Program-made: the position numbers and the translations under genes
Notes under the pieces: generated by a model
Told to the model about the DNA's origin: nothing
Seen by the model: the letters and a program-made list of their open reading frames with translations, nothing else
Databases searched by the model: none
Shown here: positions 11,017 to 22,836 of the stretch, piece after piece
How positions within the stretch are numbered: position 1 is the stretch's first letter
Layout: each line of letters starts with the position of its first letter
Assembly: GCF_003573695.1 (NCBI RefSeq)
Contig: NC_039358.1
Location: 193,230,418 to 193,294,417 of the forward strand
DNA from: Papaver somniferum
Lineage: Eukaryota > Streptophyta > Magnoliopsida > Ranunculales > Papaveraceae
Direction: 5' to 3'
DNA length: 64,000 nt

Positions 11017-11858
11017 TGTTGCCAACTATCAGCACAAGATATTTAATAAAGATGATAATATTGACCGCCGAGCCGAAGAGATTGGAGATCTTCGACATGA
11101 GATATCCCGATTACTAAGACTTGAGCATTATTCTCATGAGTTTGAAGAGATTTGTGATGAAGTATCCCATCTTTGCAGGCTTGCTGCTGATAGGCATCTT
11201 CTTATTGGGAACTTAGAAGGCAGATGTTCGTCACTAGCACTCCAGAATGGGGATCTTCATTTTGATAGAAGATTTATTTTTCTAGAGAGGGGAGAGGACG
11301 AAGAAACCATACAGGGTATAAGAGCCGAACTACAACAACATAGCCAAGTCATTTAGGATCTTGGATGGAATCGGCTCCCATTATCGGGTCTTCAAATTGC
11401 GCACAAGAAACAACAAGCTTCAGCAAAGAAACATAAAGAACACTGCCTCTCGAATGAGTTTAACGAACATAAATATGATGAGTTGGTTTTCATTCTGTGC
11501 CCTAGAATCTGCGCCGCTTAAGTCTGGAAAAAAAATGAAATTGCCTATTCTTTCAGGTGTTCTAGCATGTCTCGTTTCGTGTAGCTTAGCCCTTTACCAT
11601 TTCGTTCCTCCTTGTTTACCATTTTTCTGTGTAACCATTTTCTGGTTCGCGATTCCAAATGATCAAGAGAGATCCAAATCTCTAGAAAAGCAAGTGAAGC
11701 AACTGAAGGAGTCTGAGACCCATCTCAACACTGAGCTGGCCAATTCTATTACGGAGCTTGCTCGTCAGTTGACTGAAGATTGCGTGGATAATGAAAGTCA
11801 ACTGGCTGACAAGTTTAAAGCTGGTGTGAAGCAGGTTCTAGAGGAGAGGAAGGCTTGA

Positions 11859-12744
11859 TACGCTGCCAATAACCGAGGCTCAGGTTTCAAGACTCCCGAT
11901 GTTTGATATTTCTCATTTGCAGCCCTGCGTCACTATTTTCCCTTTTCCTTGGGTTGTAACCCGGCAAGTTAACATTTTCATTTTCTGGGTTTAAGAACAA
12001 TTTTTCTTAAGGTACTGTGTCACCAATATTACTCTCTCGGCGCAGGGACTGTAATATGACACTTATCACCGCATGATCGTTCGTTATTTCAGCATGTTCC
12101 TATTCTGCAATGTTTGTCATTTCCAAAGTATTTTTTAGAAAATATTCCATATCTATCGAATACACTCAGCAAGGAAGTCATCGGGCCCAATGACATGTCC
12201 CGACTGAGGTATCTCATCTTCATTAGTGTCGATGGGATGTGTATTGGGTTTGGCATCAAAATGCCTATCTACTAGGTCTAGATCACCTTGGGTCAAGCAT
12301 TATCCTGCCCAAGTCCGAATGATCATTAATGGTTAGCATCGCCAGGAATAACCTAGGACGTTCACTTAGATTATCCAATTACCGAGAGATCGAGTATTGG
12401 TAATCCGCTAGTTGCTGGTGCTGTTCTTGTAGAAAATCTTAGACTACCTCGGCACTTGCACGCTGCCATTGACCCGAGTGTAAGTCGCCTCGTCACTTGC
12501 ACATTATCGTCACCCCTAGTAAGAATGGTCATTCCAGTGTAATTCACCTCGGGATTCGTGTTTGTTTGAGTTCTGGGTACGAATTACTTTTTGACCATGG
12601 TCTCCTCGGGACTATAGTTCAAGTCCCGAACACGGATGACTAACCGAGTGTTCCTCACCTCGGGCTTACTACTGCATAAGTCCTGAATCCTATCGTAGTC
12701 ACCCCTAGATGTGTTTCGCTTATATCTAGAGTATGAATGACTAA
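11859..12744. repeat. Non-coding spacer of the Tat element with degenerate direct repeats
   Basis: No gene is visible. From about 12280 to 12720, segments roughly 80-100 bp long recur imperfectly, each with cacctcggg or cctcgg followed by ...cttgca or accgagtg and gtcaccccta. The stretch separates the 3' end of the accessory ORF (plus) from the 3' end of pol (minus). Confidence 0.5.
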
Positions 12745-12776
12745 GTGTTATACCTTTTATTTCGTCGCCTCTTTCA

Positions 12777-13900
12777 TTATTGGTATATAGTTTCATATGT
12801 TGTGCATTCCATGGATGATTCGCTTCTTTTCCATCTGGCTTTCGTAACTTGTACGCGCCTTCTCCAACTTTCGATACTATCTTCTAAGGACCGCCCCATC
12901 TTGGTGATATTTTCCACCCGACTATCTCGTTCATATTTCACGAGTTCTTTCAATACCAATTGCCCGGGATATGATTCCCTTGGTAGGACCTTTTTGTCAT
13001 ATTTCCTCTGTAACCGCCTTCGAAAATTCTCCATCTTCTTTAGAGCCAATTCTCTCATTTCTTCCAAGTCATCGAGCTTGTCCAAAATCATATTCGTTGT
13101 TAAGTTTTGTCTCCACGCTTTGGTTCTCGTTGTCGGGATCATTATCTCGGTTGGTAGAATTGCTTCGGTTCCATGTGTAAGCATGAAAGGCGACAGTCCT
13201 GTGACCTCTATCTTCATTGTGCAATATCCCCAAAGAACATTACTCTCCATCCAATTTATTTTTCAAATTGTCTGTTATTGTCTTGTTGGTAATCTCAACC
13301 TGACCATTACTCCGAGGGTAAAATGGAGTGGCCTTGATTTTCCTGATTGGTACGTGTTGAACATCATATCAATATTCGTCCCTTCCAACTATTTCTCGTT
13401 AGCCGACACAATAGCTGCTGGTATTCCGAACCGAAAAATTATATGCTCAAATATGAACCTGGATACATGTTGTCTCGAATATCTCTCAAAGCTGCAGCCT
13501 CGACCCATTTTGTAAAATAATCAGTCGCTAATATCGAATATTTTCTCTGCCCCGACCTGACATGTAAAGGTCCCACAATATCAATTCCCTATTTCGCGAA
13601 GGTCCACGGGATTACTACCTAGTTTAATATCACCAAAGGAGTATGTATCTTTTTCTCAAACTTATGGCACTCGTCACATACTGTTGCCATGTTTTTTGCA
13701 TTTTCATTCATATATGGCCAAAAGTAGCCCATCGTCTTGGCTTTACATGCTAAATTCCTCCCCGAACTATGGTTTCCCACATCGCCATAATGTAGTTCTT
13801 TCAAAATGTCATATCCTTCTTCTTTGATGAAACAACGTAGCAAGGGTCCCAAGTAGGACTGCCTATACAACACATCGTCCCGAAGTTCATAGTGCGCCTG
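12777..13900 (-). pseudogene. Tat-type integrase (degraded)
   Basis: On the minus strand, 13873-13619 encodes the zinc-binding N-terminus (LHYGDVGNHSSGRNLACKAK, MATVCDECHKFEK). The core starts near 13530 with TDYFTKWVEAAAL and then has stops. 13250-12777 encodes the core end and C-terminus (SPFMLTHGTEAILPTEI, ELALKKMENFRRRLQRKYDKKV). Motifs match Tat/Ogre-lineage gypsy integrases. In-frame stops in the core preclude activity. Confidence 0.85.
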
Positions 13901-15059
13901 GATTCTGGAAGTAGGTCCCTGACTTTTGTGTTGCGAAGACCAATGCTAGAATTAATTGCTCTATCTTGGTGTAGTTCTTCTTCACTGGTGTCATGGTCTT
14001 ACTAATGAAATATACCGGTTTTTCTTCGATCCCGACATGTTTTACTAGCACTCTACTAATGGCCTAAGACGTCGCTCCAAGATAGACTGTGAGTACTTCA
14101 TCGAGTTCGGGGCTCGGCAAGATTGGCATATTCGTCAGATGTTGCTTAATTTTTTGAAACCCTTCTTCACATTCTTCCGACCATTTGAATATCTCCCCCT
14201 TGCGTAAGGTGCTGAAGAAGTATTTGCACGTGTCAGATGATCGATAAATAAAACGACTTAGAGCATCCAAACATCCATTTAACCTTTGCACCTATTTTAC
14301 TTTTACAGGCGATGGCATCTGCAATATTACTCGGATTTTGTCGGGGTCAGCTTCTATTCCTCTCTTCGTAACTATGTACCCAAGGAATTTTCCAGATGTA
14401 ACCCAGGATGTACGCTTAACCAGATTGACTTTCACTTTATACTTCCTCATTATGTCAAAAATGCCTCGTAAGTCTTCAACATGATCCACCGAAGCTTTAC
14501 TTTTGACAAGCATGTCACCTATATATACTTCGATTGTTCTATGAATTCGATCCTCAAACATATCTTCAATAAATCTCTGATATGTTGCTCCAGTGTTTTT
14601 GAGTTCCAAGGGCATTTTGGTATAGCAGTACAACCCTCTTGGAGTGAAGAATGTTGTGTTCTCCTGATCCTCAGGTGCCAGGGATATCTAATTATGTCCC
14701 GAGTACCCGTCCATTAGTGACATAAGGTCGTTTTCCGTGATTGTCTCCACCAATTGATAAATATTAGGGAGTAGAAAGCTATCTTTCAGATATGCCTTTT
14801 TGAGGTCACTGAAGTCGACGCAAATTCTTAACCCTCCCGTTTCTTCGGTACTATCACCATGTTTGAAATCCACAAGGGATATTGCGCCTTTCGTATGACT
14901 CCCGACAAATGCATCTTTTTTAGTTCCAACTCCATAGCTGCTTGCAACTCTGGTGCAATTCTCCGCATCTTTTGTCGTACTGGATTGAACTTTGGATCTA
15001 TCCGTAAGTGGTGACAGCAGATTTCTGGGTAAATTCCCTCCATATCTTACATATTCCAT
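13880..15059 (-). pseudogene. Tat-type reverse transcriptase with RNase H largely deleted
   Basis: Fingers and palm are recognisable: QKMRRIAPELQAAMELELKK, then in another frame GGLRICVDFSDLKKAYLKDSF and MPLELKNTGATYQRFIEDMF. The catalytic YVDD box reads YIGD, losing an Asp. Downstream come GKFLGYIVTKRGIEADPDKI and FKWSEECEEGFQKIKQHL. Near 13910 the connection (PVYFISKTMTPVKKNYTKIE, FATQKSGTYFQ) jumps straight to the integrase N-terminus, so most of RNase H is gone. Several frameshifts are present. Confidence 0.85.
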
Positions 15060-15327
15060 GCGATGTGTCGGCTCGCCTCTTCACTAGTCAACAATTATCC
15101 TATCTTTAACAGCTTTGGTTTATCCTTCGTCCAAAGATTTAATTTCCGAGTCGGCTCCAAGGTTGTAAAATTGGACTTTGGTTCTTAATAGGCATTGCGA
15201 CCTTGCTATATTATCTTCACCTACTTCGTATTCCATGACTGCTTACGATATAACCTCTTCTAGCTCTTGTGGCGATTTCAGATTCTTCACTTCATTACTT
15301 TCCCTTCAGATCCTTGCCCTTCGGTCC

Positions 15328-15651
15328 TCATTCTGTTGAGTTTCCATCTGAATACACTGCCTTACCGTCTAGGGGTCCCCTACTATTTTTGTAATCCCCA
15401 TTATAAGTTGGGAATCTCAACCTTTGATGATAAGCCGAGGCGACCCTTTTGATGCGTGCTATCCATGGTCTCCCGATGATTGCTTCGTAAGGAGAAACGA
15501 TGTCTACTATACAAAAGATAGTGAGAGTATCCAGATGATCCGCTCCATCTGATACCCTCAAGGTAACCTTTCCCTTAGGTTTAGTTATCGAACCGTTGAA
15601 GTTATAAATGTTGTAAGTATATGGGATCAAGATGTCATCTGATAATTGCAT
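15328..15651 (-). pseudogene. Tat-type protease region
   Basis: This 107-residue frame contains GKVTLRVSDGADHLDTLTIF followed by SPYEAIIGRPWI, the conserved C-terminal end of Tat-type aspartic proteases (the usual pattern is ...Y.AILGRPWL). The upstream half with the catalytic Asp-Ser/Thr-Gly lies beyond a frame break and is not clear. Confidence 0.75.
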
Positions 15652-16445
15652 TCTTTTGAAAGTGTCTTAAAATAAAACTTCAACCGAACTGTCCCTATCC
15701 ACGAGTATTCTCTGCACCCCTACCCACCCACCCCACACACACTTCGATTATTAACGTGATAACAAGTGGATATCCATGAGCTTGCGCATTCATTGAAACA
15801 TCCTTTACCGAAAATGTGATTGGTTGCATCATCCAACTCCACATTGGAAACGTTTTTGCTATGCTGAAAATATCTTTTCCTGATCTTTCCCTCTTATTGA
15901 TTCGTGATGTGATTACAGTACCCAGGTCTAAACCTTGGGTTTCCGAATGCGAGATAGTAATGCATCGGAGGAACTGTGTACCTCGTCCGATCCTAACTTG
16001 GTGTACATGTGCGTCAGTTGTGGGTGGTGTGGTCTTTACGAGCTTCCTTAAGTAACCATCCCGAATGAGATGCTACATGATGTCCTTTACCTCCCGACAA
16101 TTATTGGTCGAATGCCCCCGATATTGGTTATAGCTGCAAAATTCTGGATGGTTCTTCGTTTCGTTAAACTGTACTTCACGACTTCTGGATATCAGATGTC
16201 ATTTCTTTTCTCAACTTCCTTGAAGATTTCTTTTAAAGATGCATTAAATGGATTGTACACCTTTTCCTCATAACAAGGCTTCTTCCCCTTGGCTAACCAA
16301 CCTTCTTCATTGGTCATTTTCCTTGAGGCTCTGATATTTTCTCGGATCGCCTTGGTGCTTCCTTCGGGACATCACTTGTTGATGGGGCTGATTTTGGAAA
16401 CATACTCGTTTTTTGGACATGAATGTCTTGCACCCCTTCGTGTAT

Positions 16446-17713
16446 TTATTCCAATGTGATGTAGTGTTCCTGCATCTTTCCCATGTCTTTCAAAGTTTTC
16501 GACTTCTCCATGTACATTGCTACCAAAATTGGATCAACCTTCCCGAGAGAATTTTGGAATCCAAATATTTGATGGTCGACAGGAAACTTTCCGATCTCGG
16601 TACACAACTTCCTCCACCTGTCAGTTAACGGTCTCAACGGTTCTTGGAATTGTCTCACCAAACTGAACATCTTGTTGACGCTAGGCCTTGCGATAATATT
16701 GTGAATGTAAGTTTCAAGGAAGATTTCTTTCAACGTTGTGTAACTCCCAATGATCAGAAGTGTATATAAAACCAATTCTTTTCCTTTCTATCCAAGCTTG
16801 CATGGAAGAAGTTGCACATGACCACGTCATTCGTTACCCATTGCAGTAGTGTCATTCTAAACATCTTTATATGTTCAACAACATCGCCAGTCCCGTCAAA
16901 TCGGGATGGAAGCGTACACTTTGGCGGGAAACCTGCGTGCTCCAATTCTTCAGTAAAAGGGGTCTTTTGATCTTTAGTGATTACTCCAGCGAGCTTATCA
17001 TTTTCACCATCTCCTGATAACTTCCTTACCATTTCCTGTATCTGTCTTAACTTCTGCTTTGTATCCGTGTCGGGACGTCCTCTTCGGTGGTATGATTCTT
17101 CTTTGGAAGTTGTATCGTCGGTTTGTGCATATCTTGTTATCGAGTTTCGCCTTTTCTCGGGTGCAATTCTTTATTGTCGAGGTAGGTCAGGAGTATACCC
17201 AGCTCTGAACAAAGTATTTTCGCTTGTCTCCCTTCTATAGGGTAATCCTCGCGTTCTTCTTCCTTCGTATCGAAGTCGGGTGTTCTCTTATGCCAATGTC
17301 AAGTTTCTTCGTTGCAAGTCTCTCATAATTTCTTCCTATCTCCTATGGTTTTCAAGAATTGTAGCCAAGGTTCGTTCTGTACTCTCATGGCTCGATGGGT
17401 CCTGTGGATGACCTCCACGGGCTTGCTACCTTTTTACAAGGCGAATCTATCGTAGTCTTTCTTCTTCTTGATCCACGACAGATTGATATTCCTCACATGT
17501 TCTCGCCCGGTGTCTTTCTTCTCGAGCTAATTGTTGTGTTTCATCATCATCTGCGTCTGATGCGGTTAATCCATCTATCTGGTTATCTGGTCTTGGTTGA
17601 CTGGGAATGACATATCCTAGGATAGTGTCATCACCTTGTTCTAGATCAACCTCTTCTTTGAGTAGTGGCATGTCGACTCTGGGCACTGGGACATCTTCGT
17701 GTCGTGGCTCCAA
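16446..17713 (-). pseudogene. Tat-type gag (broken into several frames)
   Basis: The N-terminal acidic and charged region is 17713-17447. The capsid start is 17032-16754 (PSRFDGTGDVVEHIKMFRMT, CNFFHASLDRKEKNWFY). 16775-16446 holds the rest of the capsid (LRPLTDRWRKLCTEIGK, a divergent 'F...R...I' gag core). Stops and shifts separate the parts. No intact CCHC knuckle is seen, as expected for many Tat gags. The element's 5' LTR and primer site are not recognisable in 17714-18797. Confidence 0.8.
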
Positions 17714-18797
17714 GTTACTCTCCTGTCATGACGTGGTTAGTCCCTCATGCATGCTCGTTCCAGCTACTGTTCGACTCCTCAAGTTCCTAACTGGTCCCGG
17801 CATACTCGCCATCGGATTGTCTGCATGATAAACTCCCGATGAATTTACCTACACCAGAAGCGAGCAACACCTCATTTCGAACTGTCTTGGACAAACAAGA
17901 TACATGTGAATAAAAGTGAAGGTTTTTGAGTCAGCCAAAAACTGTCAGTACTCTTCTGACTGTCCTTTAGAGTACAGTATTTTTAGTTTTGTCACGCTGA
18001 AGTCAGCGAACTCGTCTTTATGACTCCTAAGATTTCTTCAAAAAAAGACAATGATTAGGTTTTATACTTTCGCTAAATATTTAATCAACTTTGTCCTGAC
18101 ATTCCCTTTGCCAGGTGACTCAACTCTTCCATACATATGTAGGTGACCCGAAAAATGACCGAACTTATCTAAAAGATTTAACTCTTCACAACTTTGTTTC
18201 ATCCTTCCCTGAGATCAGTTCTCATGAAGAAATCAATGTAATTATGTTAGAATCACTATGTCATATGTCAAAATTTGATCTTAAGTTACTACGACGTCAA
18301 ACTGTTATCAGTGATTCTCATGAGTTTGTCAAGGATTATTTTACCTTGAACCCTGTGACCTACCCAACTTAGCGAGGTATAGCCCTAACCCTCCATCGTA
18401 ATTCGAAGTTTAACTAACTTTCCAAGCTCAAAAAACATGTATCGAAGTTTTTTCGAAGAAACTTTTTTGTCATGATCCTCTGAGCTCCGATCTATAAGGC
18501 CTAAATTGGTTCAATCGAGATCGATGGTATAATCCGAAGTGGATGAGGTTCAAGGAATCTTAAATTATTTGTTCCTTTTACCACCTGAAACCAAAACGAT
18601 AGTAACTGGAGATTCATGGACTCGCCGTTAAGAAGTTTCTTCTAGCGTCGACTAAACATCATGGATGTTTTTAGGAGCTTTGAAATTGTTTTTAACAACT
18701 CATCCGAATTTTCATAACACCACCATTAATTCTTGTGAAAGATAAACAACCATACTTAAGAATTCTTTTCAAACTATGGTAACTTCAAAGATGAATT
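17714..18797. other. Unassigned region with a short plus-strand open frame
   Basis: 18115-18372 encodes 85 residues (starting MTQLFHTYVGDPKNDRTYLK) that I do not recognise. Just before it, 18097-18113 ends in a plausible acceptor (cattccctttgccag), so it could be the last exon of an older gene or of an element's accessory ORF. The rest may contain the decayed 5' end of the Tat element, but I cannot place LTR edges. Confidence 0.35.
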
Positions 18798-19528
18798 TGT
18801 TAGAGCACTCTCGGTCGAACTCACAAGCGTTGCTATCTCAAGCTTGTTTGTCAAGTTTAGTTTTCAAAACTATAAGTCTTGATTTCTAGACTACTTATAG
18901 CTATGTCTCGAATTAGGTAGAATGTGTAGTTGAGCTTTAGACTTCACGGCGTTGATCGATTGAAGACGAAGAACTACTAAGGGGAGCTTGTGGAACTTCA
19001 TCCACAAAAGGTATGTGGAGACTTGAACTCATCTATCACTCAGAAGTCTATTTATATTCTATCTCTTATTGAGACAAAAGTCGTATAGCTATATAGACTT
19101 TACATTATACACATTTGATATTTCGAGCTAAGTTTAACTCGCTTACATATTTCTAGAAATATGTGTTGGTAAGCGTTCTCAAAATATGTGTTGGTAAGCT
19201 TTCGCTTTAACCAAGTTCATCTTTTATTCTTGACGAAAGTCAAAAGCTGATCATGTGAAAATCGCTGGTAACATCTTATATGAATTGTATGAGACAGTCA
19301 TTTGATGTAGACTCTGAATGTTTCATATTGATCATTTGATCACTTCAAAATTGCTTTGATGCTTATAGTTTGTGTGAGACAACTATTCTTGTCTTCTAAG
19401 AATGTTTCAATGATTGAAATGGGAGTTTAGAAAAATTAACCATTGATTGTATATAACACAGTATGCGTACTTGTATGCTAACTGTTGCAAGTGTATTCCA
19501 AGTCTGGGAATTTAGTATGCATACCCGT
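18798..19528 (+). repeat. LTR1: Sirevirus-like (Ty1-copia) LTR, left part
   Basis: It starts TGTTAGAGCAC..CTCGGTCGAACTC, the same start as the LTRs at 31435, 46334 (both reversed) and 56636. Sequence from there matches the LTR at 56636-59067 through shared blocks such as ggtatgtggagacttgaact and gtgttggtaagc. It is cut at 19524-19528 by the 8.1-kb insertion and resumes at 27676. Confidence 0.8.
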
Positions 19529-21289
19529 TGTTGATGGTGGTTTTTAGTTCAAGGGCTAAAATCGTAAACCTTGTATTTAATGCGCTGTCATCCTGCAAAG
19601 GAACATAAGCCATTTAAAATCAATGAGTGCTTAAGCCTCTCGCTCACATATGTATTGAGAAATTCAATATATTTGTATATATGAAATTTACTCAGAATGG
19701 TGCGTGCAACAACAATCCCAAAATATTCTATGAATTTTATCTTCCACCAGCATTATTCACTAATGCATTTGCCTAGTATTTTCCTATGCTATGTTCCCAA
19801 CCGAACTCTCAATATTGACATGACATGAGGGTTGCGGAAGTATATTGTTGCCGCAAACCATCACATCCGTCCAGCTTCGCCAGCCTGGTCGGACGACTTA
19901 GATCACGTTTCAGACGATCAAGGAGGTGCCAATGTGTTCCACCGGCCCGATATTATCCCCGACCAATCGACTTGCTCATGGGAAGTCAACGGCACACCAA
20001 ATCGTTCGATTGAATTAGGGTGGACGCGGCTGCTTTGAAACCCTAATTGGTGTTTGCAGCAACATATTACTGTCGCAATCGATCATGACCACCCATCTTC
20101 ACCTGCCGATTTGAGTGGCTTAGATCTAACTACAGATGGCCCAAGAGATGTCAGCATGCACACCGGTGGCTCGTCTTTGCGCATGGCCAATCGGCCTGTT
20201 CGAATCAGCGCCCAGCGTTTTGATTCGGCGAGCCAAAACAGGGATGGCCGCACGACCCCTAAACCCTAAATTACATCAACGGCAATATGTAACTGCCGCA
20301 AATCATCTCGTCCATCCAACTTTGCTAGCTTAGTTGGATGATATAGATTTATTTTCATAAAATAAAAAAAGTAGCATTGCGATCACCGGCCATCCCTCCT
20401 TCACAAGGAGCGATCGACCAAGCAATAGCATGTCCCTAGAGCTACCAAACGATCACCTAAAGGTGGTCGGCCATGCTACCTCTTTTAAGACGCCCAATCC
20501 GCGAATTATTCAATAGATCTCTAAAACAACGATGCTTCATGCACATCAACTATTTTGAGCTGCTAAAAGGCGATGCTTTACATGCATCAAATACATACGA
20601 TATTTTATATCGGCCTCATAAACAACTTAGTTGTTTAACCTAATAGCACCATATGTTATTCTTTGCGGCAAGTCCCACGACTTGACCCACTTACTCGAGA
20701 CATCAAATATGTCACAAACTGGGGGATACATAGTGGGGTATTGGTCTGGCGTTTTACAGCGTGCGCCGTGCAACACGCCCATTACGAGAACGTGTCAGGA
20801 AAGGACGGACGGTTAACGATGATGTAGTAGTAGGTGAAGGTGTGACCACGAAATGATCACCACCTCTTACACAACCCCACTACTCCACTACTTAATCTCC
20901 TCCACTTCCTACGAGATCAGGGGGTGCGCTCAAATGACTTGTATAAATAGGTTTTCAACCTATTTCGACAACAACACAAGTGTTATCAACACAAGTAGCC
21001 AGAAATCATTTTCTGATACAAGTCATAAAACAACCACACCTTCATAATTCAACATTCTGATCTCAAACACCTTCTTCGCTTCCCTCCCTAAGATCAACCC
21101 TTCTCCTTCACCTTGTGACCGAATTGAATCTGGAACGACCATTTCTTGGTTTAAGCCAGAGTCTTACAAATTGATCTCTCGAACTCAAAAGTACTCCTTT
21201 GAAGTACATTTGTTTAGGGTTTGAATTCGTTTCTCATCGACACACCCAAATTTACCAAAATCTGCAGAATCAGGTTTTACCCCAAAACA
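19529..21289 (+). repeat. 5' LTR of the 8.1-kb element (1,761 bp)
   Basis: It begins TGTTGATGGTGG and ends TTACCCCAAAACA. A TATA-like TATAAATA lies at 20942-20949. It carries three units of a 223-bp tandem repeat (anchor cttcgccagcctgg or variants at 19875, 20097 and 20320). Compared with the 3' LTR it lacks about 620 bp immediately before the first unit (junction near 19826). Confidence 0.9.
20942..20949 (+). promoter_or_regulatory. TATA box in the 5' LTR
   Basis: TATAAATA is followed by ggttttcaacctatttcg, a small palindrome. The same arrangement is kept in the 3' LTR at 27328-27335. Confidence 0.6.
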
Positions 21290-21291
21290 AC

Positions 21292-21309
21292 TGGGGACCA
21301 CAGTGGGAG
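21292..21309 (+). promoter_or_regulatory. Presumed primer-binding region of the 8.1-kb element
   Basis: The bases right after the 5' LTR read tggggaccacagtgggag. I cannot assign the tRNA; the site is placed only by position. Confidence 0.35.
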
Positions 21310-22100
21310 ATTGATCTCTCGGTTACAAAATCAGTTTCTCGATATTCATTCCAGTTTTCTCATTTTCAAAAGGGTGTATCTTAGATCCAATTCTATCATT
21401 AAATTCAATTAAGGTTCAACAGCCAATTTCAATTCCGGTGTTCCATTCGCTAAGAAGCTTCACAAAAATGCTTTTTCAAGCAATGCTACTGGAAATGCCT
21501 TGGATAGCTAAGCACCAGTAAATCTCCTAGATGAAATGATCAAAAATCCGCGTGGAGACACAAGAAGACGTGACTACTACTTATAAGAGCACAACGGCTT
21601 CTCTCGAAGATCCGGATGGAGAAATTGTCTTTTCTGCAAACACCACGAGTGTCATATGGGCAAACCAGAAATGCCTCAAATTTATCATTGATATTAACAT
21701 CGCCAAGATCCACACCAGATAGATAAAGGGAGGATTCACATAGCCGTTGTTCCAATATGGAGATAGACGACAACAAATCTCAACACCATTGGAGTAATAG
21801 AAAGACACCTGCAGAGATCACACAAGAAAAGGTCTATCTCTATTCCACCACTGCTACCAATTTATAGTCCGGAGTATCCGCTATCACTTTATCAGCAAAA
21901 TGTGGATCCAGAATATAGCGTAATTCCGAGGATTCGTATATCTACAATAACAAAGGAGGCTTGACACATCTTCAAATCATCATAAAGGGGTTCGCCTATT
22001 ATGACAACCCGAACAAGATAAATCCCGGGACATCTTCAGATCTACTAGAGCCGACACCTCAAGAGAGCAGCCTCAAGAAGATAACGATGCCCGTGTCATC

Positions 22101-22544
22101 ATGTCGAGAAAGAATCCGTATCTTGGGCGAATCACTCTGTCAGACTTAGGAAGAATGTTTCAGCGAAACAACGAACATCCAAATGATTATGTCAAGATGT
22201 CCAGAATTCAGGCACTGGAGGGTCACGATTTAAATGTGACTGAACAATAATTGGTGTAATTATACGTCAACAGGATGGTACCTGTCTATCGTGCTTTGCT
22301 GAATCTGCGCTTTCAGACATCCGCTGAACTTCGTGAAGCTGCTAAACGCTCAGCTGCAATAGCACATGCCATGCTAGAAACAACCAGGCCTGTCGGGAAT
22401 AAAGAGCCTCATGATATTCGTGGAAGCATACATCTCACCAACATCCAATACAACCTTCAACCTTCTGTAAGCAGTTTCACTGAAGAAGCAAGAGGAAAAC
22501 CACCAAGATACAACATCATGCGCGTCGAAGATCGCCCACTTTAA
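22101..22544 (+). pseudogene. Gag-like short frames in the 8.1-kb element
   Basis: 22101-22250 begins MSRKNPYLGRITLSDLGRMF and ends at a stop. 22275-22544 encodes 89 residues rich in Ala and Arg (RFQTSAELREAAKRSAAIAH). Length and position just inside the element suggest a remnant of a gypsy gag N-terminus, but no diagnostic gag motif or zinc knuckle is seen. A minus-strand frame at 23236-23616 (126 aa) is also unrecognised and is probably chance. Confidence 0.4.
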
Positions 22545-22836
22545 CTCCAGTATCACCTGCACGACTGCCACAATGATAAAACAACGTCCAAGATATTCCG
22601 TATCTGGCTCGACGACAACAACATCAATGAGAGACGTTTTCAGAATTTCGTCTCCCGAAGAAGTAGTTGCATTACCAAAGGAGATTGCACCTCATACTTA
22701 AGAGGTACATACAGACTCTCCATGTCAAGATCTTCATCATATTTGCAGAACCTGTTAGTTAAGTCATTCGGATGAGGGAACTTCCCTACTCCTCAAAGAC
22801 ACGATCCAAAGATGATAAAGGCAAAGGAGTGTGGCT

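Larger units (their letters stand above)
8790..11858 (+). pseudogene. Spliced accessory ORF of a Tat-type element, antisense to pol (decayed)
   Basis: Plus-strand coding pieces join across short canonical introns: 9389-9470, 9537-9621, 10238-10309 and 10442-10514. The N-terminal part (about 8800-9388, in two frames with stops) has GLRLPL...RPFF and RIMAEWERRGRG, resembling the plant gypsy-associated 'Transposase_28' (PF04195-like) domain. A Gly/Ser/Asp-rich linker follows (about 9622-10237). Then come long coiled-coil helices (DRERARK...LQTQLQEE; RRAEEIGDLRHEISRLLRLE; SLEKQVKQLKESETHLNTEL), ending at 11858. Stops near 10361, 11355 and 11520 and a 420-bp MITE show decay. It sits downstream of the Tat pol on the opposite strand. 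Accessory ORFs between pol and the 3' LTR, sometimes antisense, are known from Tat elements such as Grande. The family assignment is inference from short motifs. Confidence 0.6.

Noticed and set aside
12745..13515. 256-aa plus-strand open frame over the Tat integrase
   Set aside because: Antisense of minus-strand integrase motifs (TDYFTKWVEA and others); no independent support.
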